Assembly: GCF_018199995.1 (NCBI RefSeq)
Contig: NZ_CP073578.1
Span: 3,038,001 to 3,102,000 of the forward strand
From: Photobacterium sp. GJ3
Lineage (GTDB): Bacteria > Pseudomonadota > Gammaproteobacteria > Enterobacterales > Vibrionaceae
Length of the DNA: 64,000 nucleotides
Direction of reading: 5' to 3'
Below are positions 44,109 through 52,762 of the stretch, piece after piece. The notes under the pieces are model-generated. The model was given only the letters and a program-made list of their open reading frames with translations, did not search any database and was not told where the DNA came from. Positions within the stretch are counted from its first letter, which is position 1; every line of letters begins with the position of its first letter. The translations under genes were made by a program, and so were the position numbers.

Positions 44109-46037
44109 ATGATCACCTTTTCTGATATTCAATTACTGCGGGGCGGAAACATCCTGCTGGATCAAGCAACTGCAACCATTCACCCGGGCGATAAAGTCGG
44201 CCTGGTCGGTAAGAATGGCTGTGGTAAATCCACCTTATTTGCCCTGATCAAAGGCGAACTGAGTGTCGATGCCGGCCAGCATAGTGTGCCATCCCATTGG
44301 GAGCTGGCTTGGGTGGCTCAGGAAACACCGGCACTTGAACGACCGGCGCTGGAATATGTGATCGACGGCGATCGCGAATACCGCCAGCTGGAACAGTCAT
44401 TGCTGGCTGCCGAGCAAGCCGACGACGGTAACAAAGTTGCCCTGCTGCACGACAAACTGGATGCCATTGGCGGATACAGTATTAAAGCCCGGGCTGCTGA
44501 GCTGCTGGATGGTCTGGGGTTCTCTCAGGAACAGATGAACTGGAATCTGACCCAGTTTTCCGGTGGCTGGCGGATGCGACTCAACCTGGCGCAGGCGCTG
44601 CTGTGCCGCTCTGATCTGCTCCTGCTCGATGAACCGACCAACCACCTGGATTTGGATGCCGTGCTGTGGCTGGAAAAATGGTTACAGAACTATCGTGGCA
44701 CGCTGGTTCTGATTTCCCACGACCGTGATTTCCTCGATCCGGTCGTCGGACGCATTATCCATGTTGAAAATCAGCACCTGAATGAATACACCGGGAACTA
44801 CTCGTCGTTTGAAAATCAGCGCGCCGAGAAACTGATCCTGCAACAGTCGATGTACCAGAAGCAGCAGAAGCAGATGGCACACATGCAGTCCTATATCGAC
44901 CGTTTCCGCTATAAAGCCAGCAAGGCCCGTCAGGCACAGAGCCGGATTAAGGCGCTGGAGCGGATGGAGAAAGTGCTGCCAGCGCAGTTTGATAACCCGT
45001 TCAGTTTTGAATTCCGTGAGCCCGATTCGCTGCCCAATCCGATTATCATGATGGATCAGGTCGCGGCGGGATACGGTGACGTCCAGATTCTCGATAAGAT
45101 TCGCCTGAATCTGGTGCCGGGCAGCCGCATTGGTCTGCTGGGCCGTAACGGAGCCGGTAAATCAACGCTGATCAAACTGCTGTCGGGCGAACTGTCGCCT
45201 CAGGCAGGTGATCTCACCTACTCACAGGGCGTCAAAATTGGCTATTTCGCGCAGCATCAGCTGGAAACCCTAAGACTGGACGAAACGCCGCTGCAACACA
45301 TGAACCGTCTGGCGCCGGAAGCAACAGAGCAGCAGTTGCGTGATTACCTCGGCAGCTTCGGTTTCAAAGGCGACAAAGCACTGGATTTGGTGGGCCCGTT
45401 TTCCGGCGGAGAAAAAGCCCGGCTGGTGCTGGCGCTGATTGTCTGGCAGCGGCCCAACCTGCTGCTGCTCGATGAACCGACCAACCACCTGGATCTCGAT
45501 ATGCGTCAGGCATTGACGCTGGCACTGCAGTCCTTCGAAGGTGCCATGGTCATTGTCAGCCACGATCGGTATCTGCTGCGGGTCACAACGGACGACCTGT
45601 ATCTGGTGCATGATCGCAAGGCTGAACCCTTTGATGGCGATCTGAACGATTACCACAAATGGCTGACGGAACAACAGCGCAATGAGCGCCGTGAACAGCA
45701 GGCAGCAAAACCAGAATCAGCCAGCAAAGACAACAGCGCCGCCTCCCGCAAGGAGCAAAAGCGCCTGGAAGCTGAGTTCCGTAAACAAACGGCCCCTCTG
45801 CGAAAGCAAATCGACAAGCTTGATGCGCGGATGGAAGCACTTGGCAAAGCACTGGCTCAGGCCGAAGCGGCATTGTCAGACAGCTCGATTTACGAAGCCG
45901 ACAACAAAGCCCGGCTGAATCAGGCCCTGCAGGAACAAAGCCAGGCAAAAAGTGAGCTGGAAGACGTAGAGATGACCTGGATGGAACTTCAGGAACAATT
46001 AGAAAGCATGGAGCAGGAATTCAATGCCAACGTCTGA
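44109..46037 (+). CDS. yheS: ABC-F family ATPase YheS
   Basis: 642 residues with two ABC domains and no membrane segment. Walker A motifs are GKNGCGKST (about 36-44) and GRNGAGKST (about 346-354). Signatures are FSGGWRMRLNLAQAL and FSGGEKARLVLALI, each with a Walker B DEPTNHLDL. A linker (about 240-300, MYQKQQKQMAHMQSYIDRFRYKASKARQAQSR) and a coiled-coil C-terminal arm complete the ABC-F plan. ABC-F proteins act at the ribosomal E site and modulate stalled translation. It overlaps the next gene by 14 bases. Confidence 0.96.
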   Translation: MITFSDIQLLRGGNILLDQATATIHPGDKVGLVGKNGCGKSTLFALIKGELSVDAGQHSVPSHWELAWVAQETPALERPALEYVIDGDREYRQLEQSLLAAEQADDGNKVALLHDKLDAIGGYSIKARAAELLDGLGFSQEQMNWNLTQFSGGWRMRLNLAQALLCRSDLLLLDEPTNHLDLDAVLWLEKWLQNYRGTLVLISHDRDFLDPVVGRIIHVENQHLNEYTGNYSSFENQRAEKLILQQSMYQKQQKQMAHMQSYIDRFRYKASKARQAQSRIKALERMEKVLPAQFDNPFSFEFREPDSLPNPIIMMDQVAAGYGDVQILDKIRLNLVPGSRIGLLGRNGAGKSTLIKLLSGELSPQAGDLTYSQGVKIGYFAQHQLETLRLDETPLQHMNRLAPEATEQQLRDYLGSFGFKGDKALDLVGPFSGGEKARLVLALIVWQRPNLLLLDEPTNHLDLDMRQALTLALQSFEGAMVIVSHDRYLLRVTTDDLYLVHDRKAEPFDGDLNDYHKWLTEQQRNERREQQAAKPESASKDNSAASRKEQKRLEAEFRKQTAPLRKQIDKLDARMEALGKALAQAEAALSDSSIYEADNKARLNQALQEQSQAKSELEDVEMTWMELQEQLESMEQEFNANV

Positions 46038-46509
46038 TCATCGAACAAAACAAAGCTTTCAGGCCGATCAATTCTGGCGCTTCTGCCTGCAGCATTATAG
46101 TCAGGCTGGCGTGAGTGACGCCTGTCTTGCGCTGCAGGACAGGTTTGCCGGAAACGTCAATCTGGCACTCTTGCTCCACTGGCTCGACACTCAGCAGTTT
46201 GCTTTGTCGACTACGGAAATGCGTCAGCTGGAGCAGACCCTGTCGGCGACCGATACGCAGTTGTCAGCCTACCGCCGTCTACGACGAGCGCTGAAACCTC
46301 AGTTGGATGCGGCCGGTTATCAGCAGATGCTGGATTTTGAACTCCTGCTGGAACAAAGCCAGCAGGAGGATCTGATCCAGTGTCTGAATCAGCAGACTCA
46401 GCAAGCACGGGCCGCCCTGCCCCCGCCTGCCGATAATCTGGGCCAGTACTGTGTTCGACTGGCTGCTGCCAGCCTGACTGATGCAATTCGCGGCACTGAC
46501 GCAGCCTGA
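46024..46509 (+). CDS. TIGR02444-type protein of unknown function
   Basis: 161 residues, starting inside the yheS 3' end (14-base overlap). QSFQADQFWRFCLQHYSQAGVSDACLALQDRFAGNVNLALLLHWLD is the pattern of the TIGR02444 family as I remember it. It is helical and cytoplasmic, with no catalytic motif. Overlap with yheS suggests co-translation and a shared role. Family assignment is by memory, not by search. Confidence 0.8.
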   Translation: MPTSDHRTKQSFQADQFWRFCLQHYSQAGVSDACLALQDRFAGNVNLALLLHWLDTQQFALSTTEMRQLEQTLSATDTQLSAYRRLRRALKPQLDAAGYQQMLDFELLLEQSQQEDLIQCLNQQTQQARAALPPPADNLGQYCVRLAAASLTDAIRGTDAA

Positions 46510-46528
46510 CCCGCAGTTCAAGGCTGAC

Positions 46529-47131
46529 TTACCAGATCATCACCACACACCCGGCAGTCAGACCGCCCATCGCCAGATTGAAGATTCGCCGGGCTTTTGC
46601 CTGATTCAGCCAGCGCCCCACCAGCGTCCCGAATCCGGCCCAAATCGAGACACAGGGAAATCCCACCACAAAAAATATCCCAGCGACCGCGAGCGCGGAC
46701 AACCAGTACCCCTCACCACTGAAGGTAAATGTGCTGACTGCCGTCACCGACATCATCCAGGCTTTGGGATTGACATACTGGAACAGCGCCGCTGACAAAA
46801 ACGACATCGGCTGACGCTCTTCGGCGTCCAGCTGCAACCGTCCTCCTGAAGCCGCAATTTTCCAGGCCAGATACAGCAGATAAGCACTGCCCACCCAGCG
46901 CAGCACTTCATGCAATACAGGATAACGGATAAACAACACCCCTAACCCGGCTGCCACCAGCAAAATCATACTGACCACTCCAAACCCAATCCCAAAAATG
47001 TGCGGCAAGGTACGCCAGTAGCCAAAGTTCACGCCGGAAGCCGTAACCATCAGGTTATTCGGACCAGGTGTTCCGGTCATGGTAGCGGCAAACGCCACAA
47101 GTGAGATCAGAAAATGCCACTCCAGGATCAT
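46529..47131 (-). CDS. LysE/RhtB-family exporter
   Basis: 200 residues with six likely membrane helices. The motif TPGPNNLMVTASGVNFGYWRTLPHIFGIGFG near the N-terminus is the LysE/RhtB signature. These proteins export amino acids or related small molecules. The specific substrate is unknown. It is convergent with the TIGR02444-type gene and divergent from a MocR-type regulator (128 nt apart), which probably controls it. Confidence 0.92.
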   Translation of the reverse strand: MILEWHFLISLVAFAATMTGTPGPNNLMVTASGVNFGYWRTLPHIFGIGFGVVSMILLVAAGLGVLFIRYPVLHEVLRWVGSAYLLYLAWKIAASGGRLQLDAEERQPMSFLSAALFQYVNPKAWMMSVTAVSTFTFSGEGYWLSALAVAGIFFVVGFPCVSIWAGFGTLVGRWLNQAKARRIFNLAMGGLTAGCVVMIW

Positions 47132-47154
47132 GAGTTACTCCGTTTGTTATTGTG

Positions 47155-47170
47155 ATTGTATCGGTACAAT
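47155..47170. promoter_or_regulatory. Palindromic operator candidate between the LysE-type and MocR-type genes
   Basis: ATTGTA-TCGG-TACAAT is a perfect 6-bp dyad in the 128-nt divergent spacer. A second dyad, GACC-N9-GGTC, lies at 47191-47207. Such sites fit a GntR/MocR regulator that controls both genes. Confidence 0.5.
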
Positions 47171-47259
47171 TTAAAATTTAGCTTGCATTAGACCAGACAA
47201 TCCGGTCAAATCGCAGCCTATCAGGCGTTATTTTTCGGATCAAAGGATTTATTGTCACC

Positions 47260-48660
47260 ATGACAATCGACACAATTGTGCAGGCATTTCACAGTCGGTA
47301 TGAAGATGGGCTGCCGATATACCGCCGCCTTGCAGAAGCCATCACCCAGCTCATAGAAGCGGGCGAACTCGCGTCCGGTACCAAACTGCCAACTCACAGA
47401 GCGCTGGCCGATGCACTGGCGGTCACCGTCGGAACCATTACCCGTGCGTATGCTGAAGCGGAGCGGCGTGGTGTCGTCGAAGCCAGAGTGGGCGCAGGCA
47501 CTTATGTCTGTTCGCACCAGCGCCCCAGTTGGGTGTTCAGCTATCCGGATCAGACCCCGGATGAGTACAATTTTGGCTACAATATTCCACCATCCCTTGA
47601 TCGGTCACATGAACTGGCTGAAGCCATGCAGTCGCTGTCGCAGAGGCCTGAACAACTGAATCACCTGATGTTATATCAGGATCCCCAAGGGCTGGCCGGA
47701 CACCGCAGTGTCGTCTGTCGCTGGCTGCAAGCATACGGCGTCTCACTTGACCCGGATCGGCTTTACTTTACGTCCGGAGCACAACATGCCATTCAACTGG
47801 TCCTGTCTGCATTCTGTCGCAGCGGCGATACCCTGCTGACCGAGCAAGTCTCCTATCCCGGATTTCTGGGACTGGCCCGGCAGATGCAACTGAGTGTCAA
47901 AGGGGTCGAGATTGATGAGGAAGGCCTGATCCCGGACAGTCTGGAAATCGCATGCAGGCAATACCAGCCCCGGATGCTGTACTGCACTCCGACACTGCAG
48001 AATCCGACGGCCGCTGTGATGAGTGAAACACGCCGTAAAGCAATTATTGACGTCTGTCGCAGGCATCAGGTGCTGATCATTGAAGATGATGTCAACGGAT
48101 TACTGCCGGAAAAAGCACCTGCGCCTCTGGTGAACCACGACAGCGAACAGGTCATTCATTTTGGCAGTCTGTCGAAGTGTCTGGCTCCTGGTCTGCGGCT
48201 CGGATACATTCAGTTACCAACACGGCTTCAGGCGCATTTCAACACGGCCCTGCATCATCACTGCCTGATGATCAGTCCGCTGCTCAGTGCGCTGGCGTGT
48301 GAACTCATCGATACGGGCACCGCAGATCGTATGCTGCAGAAAATCCGGGCCGACATGCAGCTGAGAAATCAGCGGGTGACGCAATATCTGTCGGCATATC
48401 AGTACCACAATCACCCGCAAGGTTTTCACACCTGGCTGACGCTGCCGGATCACTGGCGGCTCAGTGATTTTGTTGCGGCTGCCGAAGCCCGGGCTGTCAT
48501 TGTCAAATCAGCGGAGCTCTTCACCCCGCCCGGCGGAACCATCTCTCAGGCTGTCCGGCTGGCCGTCAGCGCTCCGCAAAGCCATGATACACTTGAACAG
48601 GGCCTGAGCTTGCTTGCTGAACTGCTGGCACAGGATCCGTTTCCGGACTTCCCGCTCTGA
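47260..48660 (+). CDS. MocR-type (GntR-HTH/aminotransferase) transcriptional regulator
   Basis: 466 residues. An N-terminal GntR winged helix (about 1-85: YEDGLPIYRRLAEAITQLIEAGELASGTKLPTHRALADALAVTVGTITRAYAEAERRGVVEA) is followed by a fold type I aminotransferase-like domain. The PLP lysine is expected in HFGSLSKCLAPGLRLGY (about residue 307), and the EDDVNGLL aspartate motif precedes it. Such proteins sense an amino acid or PLP. It faces away from the LysE-type gene, the common exporter/regulator pairing. Its stop overlaps the ATG at 48660 by one base. Confidence 0.93.
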   Translation: MTIDTIVQAFHSRYEDGLPIYRRLAEAITQLIEAGELASGTKLPTHRALADALAVTVGTITRAYAEAERRGVVEARVGAGTYVCSHQRPSWVFSYPDQTPDEYNFGYNIPPSLDRSHELAEAMQSLSQRPEQLNHLMLYQDPQGLAGHRSVVCRWLQAYGVSLDPDRLYFTSGAQHAIQLVLSAFCRSGDTLLTEQVSYPGFLGLARQMQLSVKGVEIDEEGLIPDSLEIACRQYQPRMLYCTPTLQNPTAAVMSETRRKAIIDVCRRHQVLIIEDDVNGLLPEKAPAPLVNHDSEQVIHFGSLSKCLAPGLRLGYIQLPTRLQAHFNTALHHHCLMISPLLSALACELIDTGTADRMLQKIRADMQLRNQRVTQYLSAYQYHNHPQGFHTWLTLPDHWRLSDFVAAAEARAVIVKSAELFTPPGGTISQAVRLAVSAPQSHDTLEQGLSLLAELLAQDPFPDFPL

Positions 48661-48674
48661 TGTTGGAGAACCAG

Positions 48675-49646
48675 ATGAATCTTTTTGAGCCTGCAGCCGG
48701 TCTGCGCAACGCCCACCTCCAGACGATTCTGCCCCGCATCATGCGACGGGAGATCCTGTTCCGTCCGGTCACCGAACGGCTGATGACGCCGGATGATGAT
48801 TTTCTTGATCTGGCCTGGACTGCCGATCCGGCCCGTCACCCCAGCGGGCAACCCGTGATGATTCTGTTCCATGGTCTGGAAGGCAGCTTACACAGCCCTT
48901 ATGCCCACAGCCTGCTCTTTGCCGCAAAAACACAGGGCTGGCTGGGCGTGATCATGCACTTCCGAGGGTGCAGCGGTGAAATCAACCGCCAGGCCCGCAG
49001 TTATCATTCGGGTGAAACCAGTGATGCGGCTTTCTTTATCCGCCATGTGCGTGAGCGATTTCCCGGCCATCCCTTGCTGGCCGTCGGTGTCTCTCTGGGC
49101 GGGAACATGCTGGTGAACTATCTGGCTGAAACCGGTGCACAATCCGAACTCACTGCCGCGCAGGTCATTTCGCCCCCGTTGGATCTCGCCGCCTGTTCGG
49201 CCCGGATCGAACAGGGTTTTTCTCGGGTGTATCAGCGCTATCTGCTGGGCTCAATGAAAAGAAACATACTGAAGAAAATCGCCACACTGCCTGATACGCT
49301 GCCCTTTCAGCCCGCCCAAATCAGCGGGATTCGCTCTCTGAGGCAGTTCGATGATACCGTCACCGCCCCGCTGCACGGCTTTTCCAATGCAGCCGATTAT
49401 TACCATCGCTGCAGCGGACTGGGCAAACTGGCGCGGGTGGAAACGCCCCTGCGGATTATCCATGCAGCGGATGATCCCTTCATGACCGAGGCCGTGATCC
49501 CGACAGCGCCCTTACCAGCACATATCGACTATCACCTGACTCAATACGGCGGCCATGTCGGCTTTATCAGTGGCAGCTGGCGAGCCCCTGTGTTCTGGCT
49601 GGATCACACGGTCCCGGCCTGGTTTCAGACCCGGCTCAATCCCTAA
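48675..49646 (+). CDS. yheT: YheT-type alpha/beta hydrolase
   Basis: 323 residues from the ATG at 48675 (GGAG six bases before); a start at 48660 overlapping the previous stop is possible. Alpha/beta-hydrolase fold with nucleophile Ser140 in VGVSLGGN, the oxyanion region LFHGLEGSLHSPYA, an Asp in IIHAADDPFMTE and the His in YGGHVGF. The substrate is unknown. It is followed by a strong terminator and is convergent with prkB. In E. coli yheT is next to yheS; here three genes have come between. Confidence 0.93.
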   Translation: MNLFEPAAGLRNAHLQTILPRIMRREILFRPVTERLMTPDDDFLDLAWTADPARHPSGQPVMILFHGLEGSLHSPYAHSLLFAAKTQGWLGVIMHFRGCSGEINRQARSYHSGETSDAAFFIRHVRERFPGHPLLAVGVSLGGNMLVNYLAETGAQSELTAAQVISPPLDLAACSARIEQGFSRVYQRYLLGSMKRNILKKIATLPDTLPFQPAQISGIRSLRQFDDTVTAPLHGFSNAADYYHRCSGLGKLARVETPLRIIHAADDPFMTEAVIPTAPLPAHIDYHLTQYGGHVGFISGSWRAPVFWLDHTVPAWFQTRLNP

Positions 49647-49650
49647 GCGT

Positions 49651-49684
49651 AAAAAAACGCCTGAGCACAGACTCAGGCGTTTTC
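49651..49684. terminator. Bidirectional terminator between yheT and prkB
   Basis: AACGCCTGAG (49656-49665) pairs with CTCAGGCGTT (49672-49681) around CACAGA, flanked by A- and T-tracts. Confidence 0.92.
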
Positions 49685-49711
49685 CGATCAGCGGGCTCGA
49701 CTCGCAATGAT

Positions 49712-50581
49712 TTAACCAATTTTTCCGGTATCAATCAGTTGCTGGATCAGCGGCCGCATAATCAGCTCCATCGCGAAGCTCATCTTACCGCCCGGCACCA
49801 CCAGCGTATTATGACGGGACATAAATGAGCCCTGAATCATCGCCAGCAAATAGGGGAAATCCACATTCTTGATGCCGCGAAAGCGGATCACCACAAAGCT
49901 CTCATCCAGACTGGGAATGGCTTTCGCACTGACCGGGTTCGAGGTATCCACCGTCGGTACACGCTGAAAGTTAATATGGGTACGGGAGAACTGCGGGGTA
50001 ATGTAGTTCAGGTAATCGTCCATCGACCGGACAATTGATTCCATCACCGCTTCTCTGGAGTGGCCCCGATCGCGCGTATCCCGCACAATCTTCTGGATCC
50101 ATTCCAGGTTAACAATGGGCACCATGCCAATCAGCAGATCCACATGCTGGGCGACATTCACATCCCCATCGACGACGCCACCGTGGAGCCCTTCGTAAAA
50201 CAGCAGATCTGTGTTTTCCGGCAAATCCTGCCAGGGCGTGAATGTCCCCGGCATCTGATTGTAGGGAACGGCCTCATCAAAGGTATGCAGATAGCGGCGG
50301 AATTTGCCGCTGCCATCTTCACCATACTGACGAAAAAAGTTTTCCAGTAACGCAAAGTCATTGGCCTGACCGCCAAAGTAACTGATATGGCGACCCTGCT
50401 CTTTCGCTTTGCGGATTTCCACATCCATTTCCGGGCGGGTAAAACGATGGAAACTATCCCCTTCCAGCCAGGCCGCATGAATGTTCAACATATTGAACAT
50501 CTTGCGAAAGGCTTCAGAAGTGGTGGACGTCCCTGCACCGGAAGAACCTGTTACTGCAATAATCGGGTGTTTTGCAGACAT
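49712..50581 (-). CDS. prkB: Phosphoribulokinase-like protein PrkB
   Basis: 289 residues. P-loop ATPase with AVTGSSGAGTSTTSEAF (about 9-25), the phosphoribulokinase/uridine kinase fold. Real activity in gammaproteobacteria without a Calvin cycle is unknown. The strip LFYEGLHGGVVDGDVNVAQHVDLLIGMVPIVNLEWIQKI matches the family. It is transcribed with yheU and yhfA in the same direction, and neighbours crp, as in E. coli. Confidence 0.95.
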   Translation of the reverse strand: MSAKHPIIAVTGSSGAGTSTTSEAFRKMFNMLNIHAAWLEGDSFHRFTRPEMDVEIRKAKEQGRHISYFGGQANDFALLENFFRQYGEDGSGKFRRYLHTFDEAVPYNQMPGTFTPWQDLPENTDLLFYEGLHGGVVDGDVNVAQHVDLLIGMVPIVNLEWIQKIVRDTRDRGHSREAVMESIVRSMDDYLNYITPQFSRTHINFQRVPTVDTSNPVSAKAIPSLDESFVVIRFRGIKNVDFPYLLAMIQGSFMSRHNTLVVPGGKMSFAMELIMRPLIQQLIDTGKIG

Positions 50582-50706
50582 GACATACCTTGTCGTTTAT
50601 CCAAACGGAACAGTTATTAACAGGGCAATTGAAAGCCGTCAAGTTTCAAGGGCCTGTCTTCCGACGCCAGCTTCCGTTTTCTGACGCCAGTTTCAGTTTC
50701 ACGCAT

Positions 50707-50928
50707 TTATTCTGTATGCAGTGTCCGACGCAGCTTGATATCCACGGTTTCGTGTAATTCAGAGTACATAATGACTGCCTCGCCACAGGCCAGTTGCTGC
50801 CGGACCCGGTTCACTTTCTGCTCAAGACTCAGCTCACGCTCACCGTAATCCGTTCCTTCCCGCAGCACAAAATGCTCAATCAGATGGGTCAGGGTGTCCG
50901 GGTCGATCTCTTGCCAGGGAATTATCAT
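50707..50928 (-). CDS. yheU: YheU family protein
   Basis: 73 residues, [39 protein letters not shown]... A small cytoplasmic protein of unknown function, conserved next to prkB. It is 32 nt after yhfA and 125 nt before prkB. Confidence 0.92.
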   Translation of the reverse strand: MIIPWQEIDPDTLTHLIEHFVLREGTDYGERELSLEQKVNRVRQQLACGEAVIMYSELHETVDIKLRRTLHTE

Positions 50929-50960
50929 ACAACTTACCTGATATTCACCGTTCGCGGCAT

Positions 50961-51365
50961 TTAAGCCGCGACAATTTCATAAGAATGGGTCAATGCCACG
51001 CCTTTGCCCAGCATCAGGCAGACAGAGCAGTATTTTTCCAGCGACTCTCCCACAGCTTTCGCCACCGCCGCTTCGTCCAGATCATGACCCGTGACCACAA
51101 AGTGCAGGTTTGCAGATGTGAAATAACGCGGCGCCTGCTCGCGGCGGACTGAACTGATCTGCGCTTCACAGGCCGTAATCGCCTGTCCGGCAGTTTTCAG
51201 GCCGTCGACCACATCGACAGAACTGCAGCCACCTGCAGCCATCAGGACCAGTTCCATTGGACTGGGTGCGGTGCTGCCGCCGTTCCCGTCCATCACCACA
51301 CTGTGACCTGAGTTTGACTGTCCAATGAAAGTCAAACCTTCTACCCATTTAACACGTGATTGCAT
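50961..51365 (-). CDS. yhfA: OsmC family protein YhfA
   Basis: 134 residues. OsmC fold with the two redox cysteines, in [13 protein letters not shown] (about residue 53) and [12 protein letters not shown] (about residue 116). OsmC proteins reduce organic hydroperoxides; the YhfA branch has no established substrate. Divergent from crp with a CRP site in between, the same arrangement as in E. coli. Confidence 0.93.
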   Translation of the reverse strand: MQSRVKWVEGLTFIGQSNSGHSVVMDGNGGSTAPSPMELVLMAAGGCSSVDVVDGLKTAGQAITACEAQISSVRREQAPRYFTSANLHFVVTGHDLDEAAVAKAVGESLEKYCSVCLMLGKGVALTHSYEIVAA

Positions 51366-51415
51366 GCAATACTCCTTACATCAAAAAACCGGATTTAATC
51401 ACTAAGTCACAACGG

Positions 51416-51431
51416 TGTGATCATGTGCACA
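51416..51431. promoter_or_regulatory. CRP-binding site between yhfA and crp
   Basis: TGTGA-TCATGT-GCACA matches the TGTGA-N6-TCACA consensus at 9 of 10 core positions. It fits autoregulation of crp and control of the divergent yhfA. Confidence 0.8.
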
Positions 51432-51639
51432 GTAAAGTGTCCAAAATGTTCATTTATCCCCGCGCAATATCAAGCAAAGCGTGACGAAAAAAGTTAAACT
51501 CATGGTCTGAATGTTCACATGCGCTTGCAGCCCAGCCGTTGACTGAATATGCTAGTTGGCAAACAATCGTATTGTTCTACCCAACCCCAATTCAAGGAAT
51601 GACGCCGTTGGGCAACACACTGCAGAGGAAGTAAGTAAT

Positions 51640-52272
51640 ATGGTTCCAGGTAAACCGCAAACAGATCCAACTTTGGAGTGGTTCCTTTCTCACTGCCACA
51701 TTCATAAGTACCCTTCAAAGAGTACACTGATCCATGCTGGCGAGAAAGCAGAGACCCTCTACTACATCGTAAAAGGCTCCGTGGCCGTTCTGATCAAGGA
51801 TGAAGAAGGCAAGGAAATGATCCTGTCCTACCTGAATCAGGGCGACTTCATCGGTGAACTGGGCCTGTTTGAAGAAGGCCAGGAGCGTACTGCCTGGGTT
51901 CGTGCGAAAACCCCTTGTGAAGTAGCAGAAATTTCCTTCAAAAAATTCCGTCAGCTGATTCAGGTCAACCCGGATATCCTGATGCGTCTTTCTGCGCAGA
52001 TGGCACGTCGTCTGCAAGTCACCAGCCAGAAAGTTGGCGACCTGGCTTTCCTGGACGTCACAGGCCGTATCGCTCAGACGCTGCTGAACCTGGCAAAACA
52101 GCCAGATGCGATGACTCACCCGGACGGTATGCAAATCAAAATCACCCGTCAGGAAATTGGTCAGATTGTTGGCTGTTCCCGCGAAACCGTTGGCCGCATC
52201 CTGAAGATGCTGGAAGAGCAGAACCTGATTTCTGCCCACGGTAAAACCATTGTTGTTTACGGGACTCGCTGA
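51640..52272 (+). CDS. crp: cAMP receptor protein
   Basis: 210 residues from the ATG at 51640 ([19 protein letters not shown]), the E. coli length; an open frame extends 28 codons upstream but has no family match. CRP with cAMP activates or represses many carbon genes and competence and biofilm programs in vibrios. The cAMP pocket ([35 protein letters not shown]) and HTH ([24 protein letters not shown], about 168-191) are near identical to E. coli. A CRP site lies in its upstream region. Confidence 0.98.
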   Translation: MVPGKPQTDPTLEWFLSHCHIHKYPSKSTLIHAGEKAETLYYIVKGSVAVLIKDEEGKEMILSYLNQGDFIGELGLFEEGQERTAWVRAKTPCEVAEISFKKFRQLIQVNPDILMRLSAQMARRLQVTSQKVGDLAFLDVTGRIAQTLLNLAKQPDAMTHPDGMQIKITRQEIGQIVGCSRETVGRILKMLEEQNLISAHGKTIVVYGTR

Positions 52273-52320
52273 ACCAATGGGGCTGCAGCCCCTGAAGTAA
52301 TGCAACCAGTGTGAGTACTC

Positions 52321-52347
52321 AAAAAGCCGCCATTGCGGCTTTTTTTG
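52321..52347 (+). terminator. crp terminator
   Basis: AAAAAGCCGC (52321-52330) pairs with GCGGCTTTTT (52335-52344) around CATT, followed by T. Confidence 0.93.
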
Positions 52348-52479
52348 TGCCTGTCAGTCGTCCCCCGGAAGCTCTCTCCACGTTGCATCCGGATTCTCTA
52401 GGCATATCACATTATTGCAGTTGCCTTCCTTTGCTGCCTTGCTACATTTGGCATATCAGACCGATGTGGATGCGACGAG

Positions 52480-52689
52480 ATGGATATCGAACGTTTTGCC
52501 CCGAATGCACAGCACAGCCAACTGCCTCCCCGCCCAATGATTACCATGGGCCGCTTCCTTGCTTCCTCCGTAGAAATGACCGGCTTTCAGTCGCCCCGCC
52601 AACTGCTGGAGCAAGAGGCTGATGTGCGCCCGGCCGATCTTTCAGCACGAGAAGATGACTGGATGCTGCCTCTGGATCGCCAGCACTGA
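52480..52689 (+). CDS. Small hypothetical protein, 69 aa
   Basis: 69 residues, MDIERFAPNAQHSQLPPRPM... ending in WMLPLDRQH. The sequence is hydrophilic and proline-rich with no membrane segment or metal motif. The ribosome site is poor (GACGAG adjacent to the ATG). It is followed by a clear terminator at 52721-52746, and its GC and codon use look like the neighbours', which supports a real gene. I do not recognise a family. Confidence 0.5.
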   Translation: MDIERFAPNAQHSQLPPRPMITMGRFLASSVEMTGFQSPRQLLEQEADVRPADLSAREDDWMLPLDRQH

Positions 52690-52718
52690 ACATCCGTTTC
52701 TGTTCTGTCGCAGCTAAA

Positions 52719-52746
52719 AAAACAGCGGCCCTGAGGCCGCTGTTTT
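52719..52746. terminator. Bidirectional terminator between the 69-aa ORF and the DUF1338 gene
   Basis: AACAGCGGCC (52721-52730) pairs with GGCCGCTGTT (52735-52744) around CTGA, with flanking A- and T-tracts. Confidence 0.92.
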
Positions 52747-52762
52747 CTTTATCAAGAATCCG

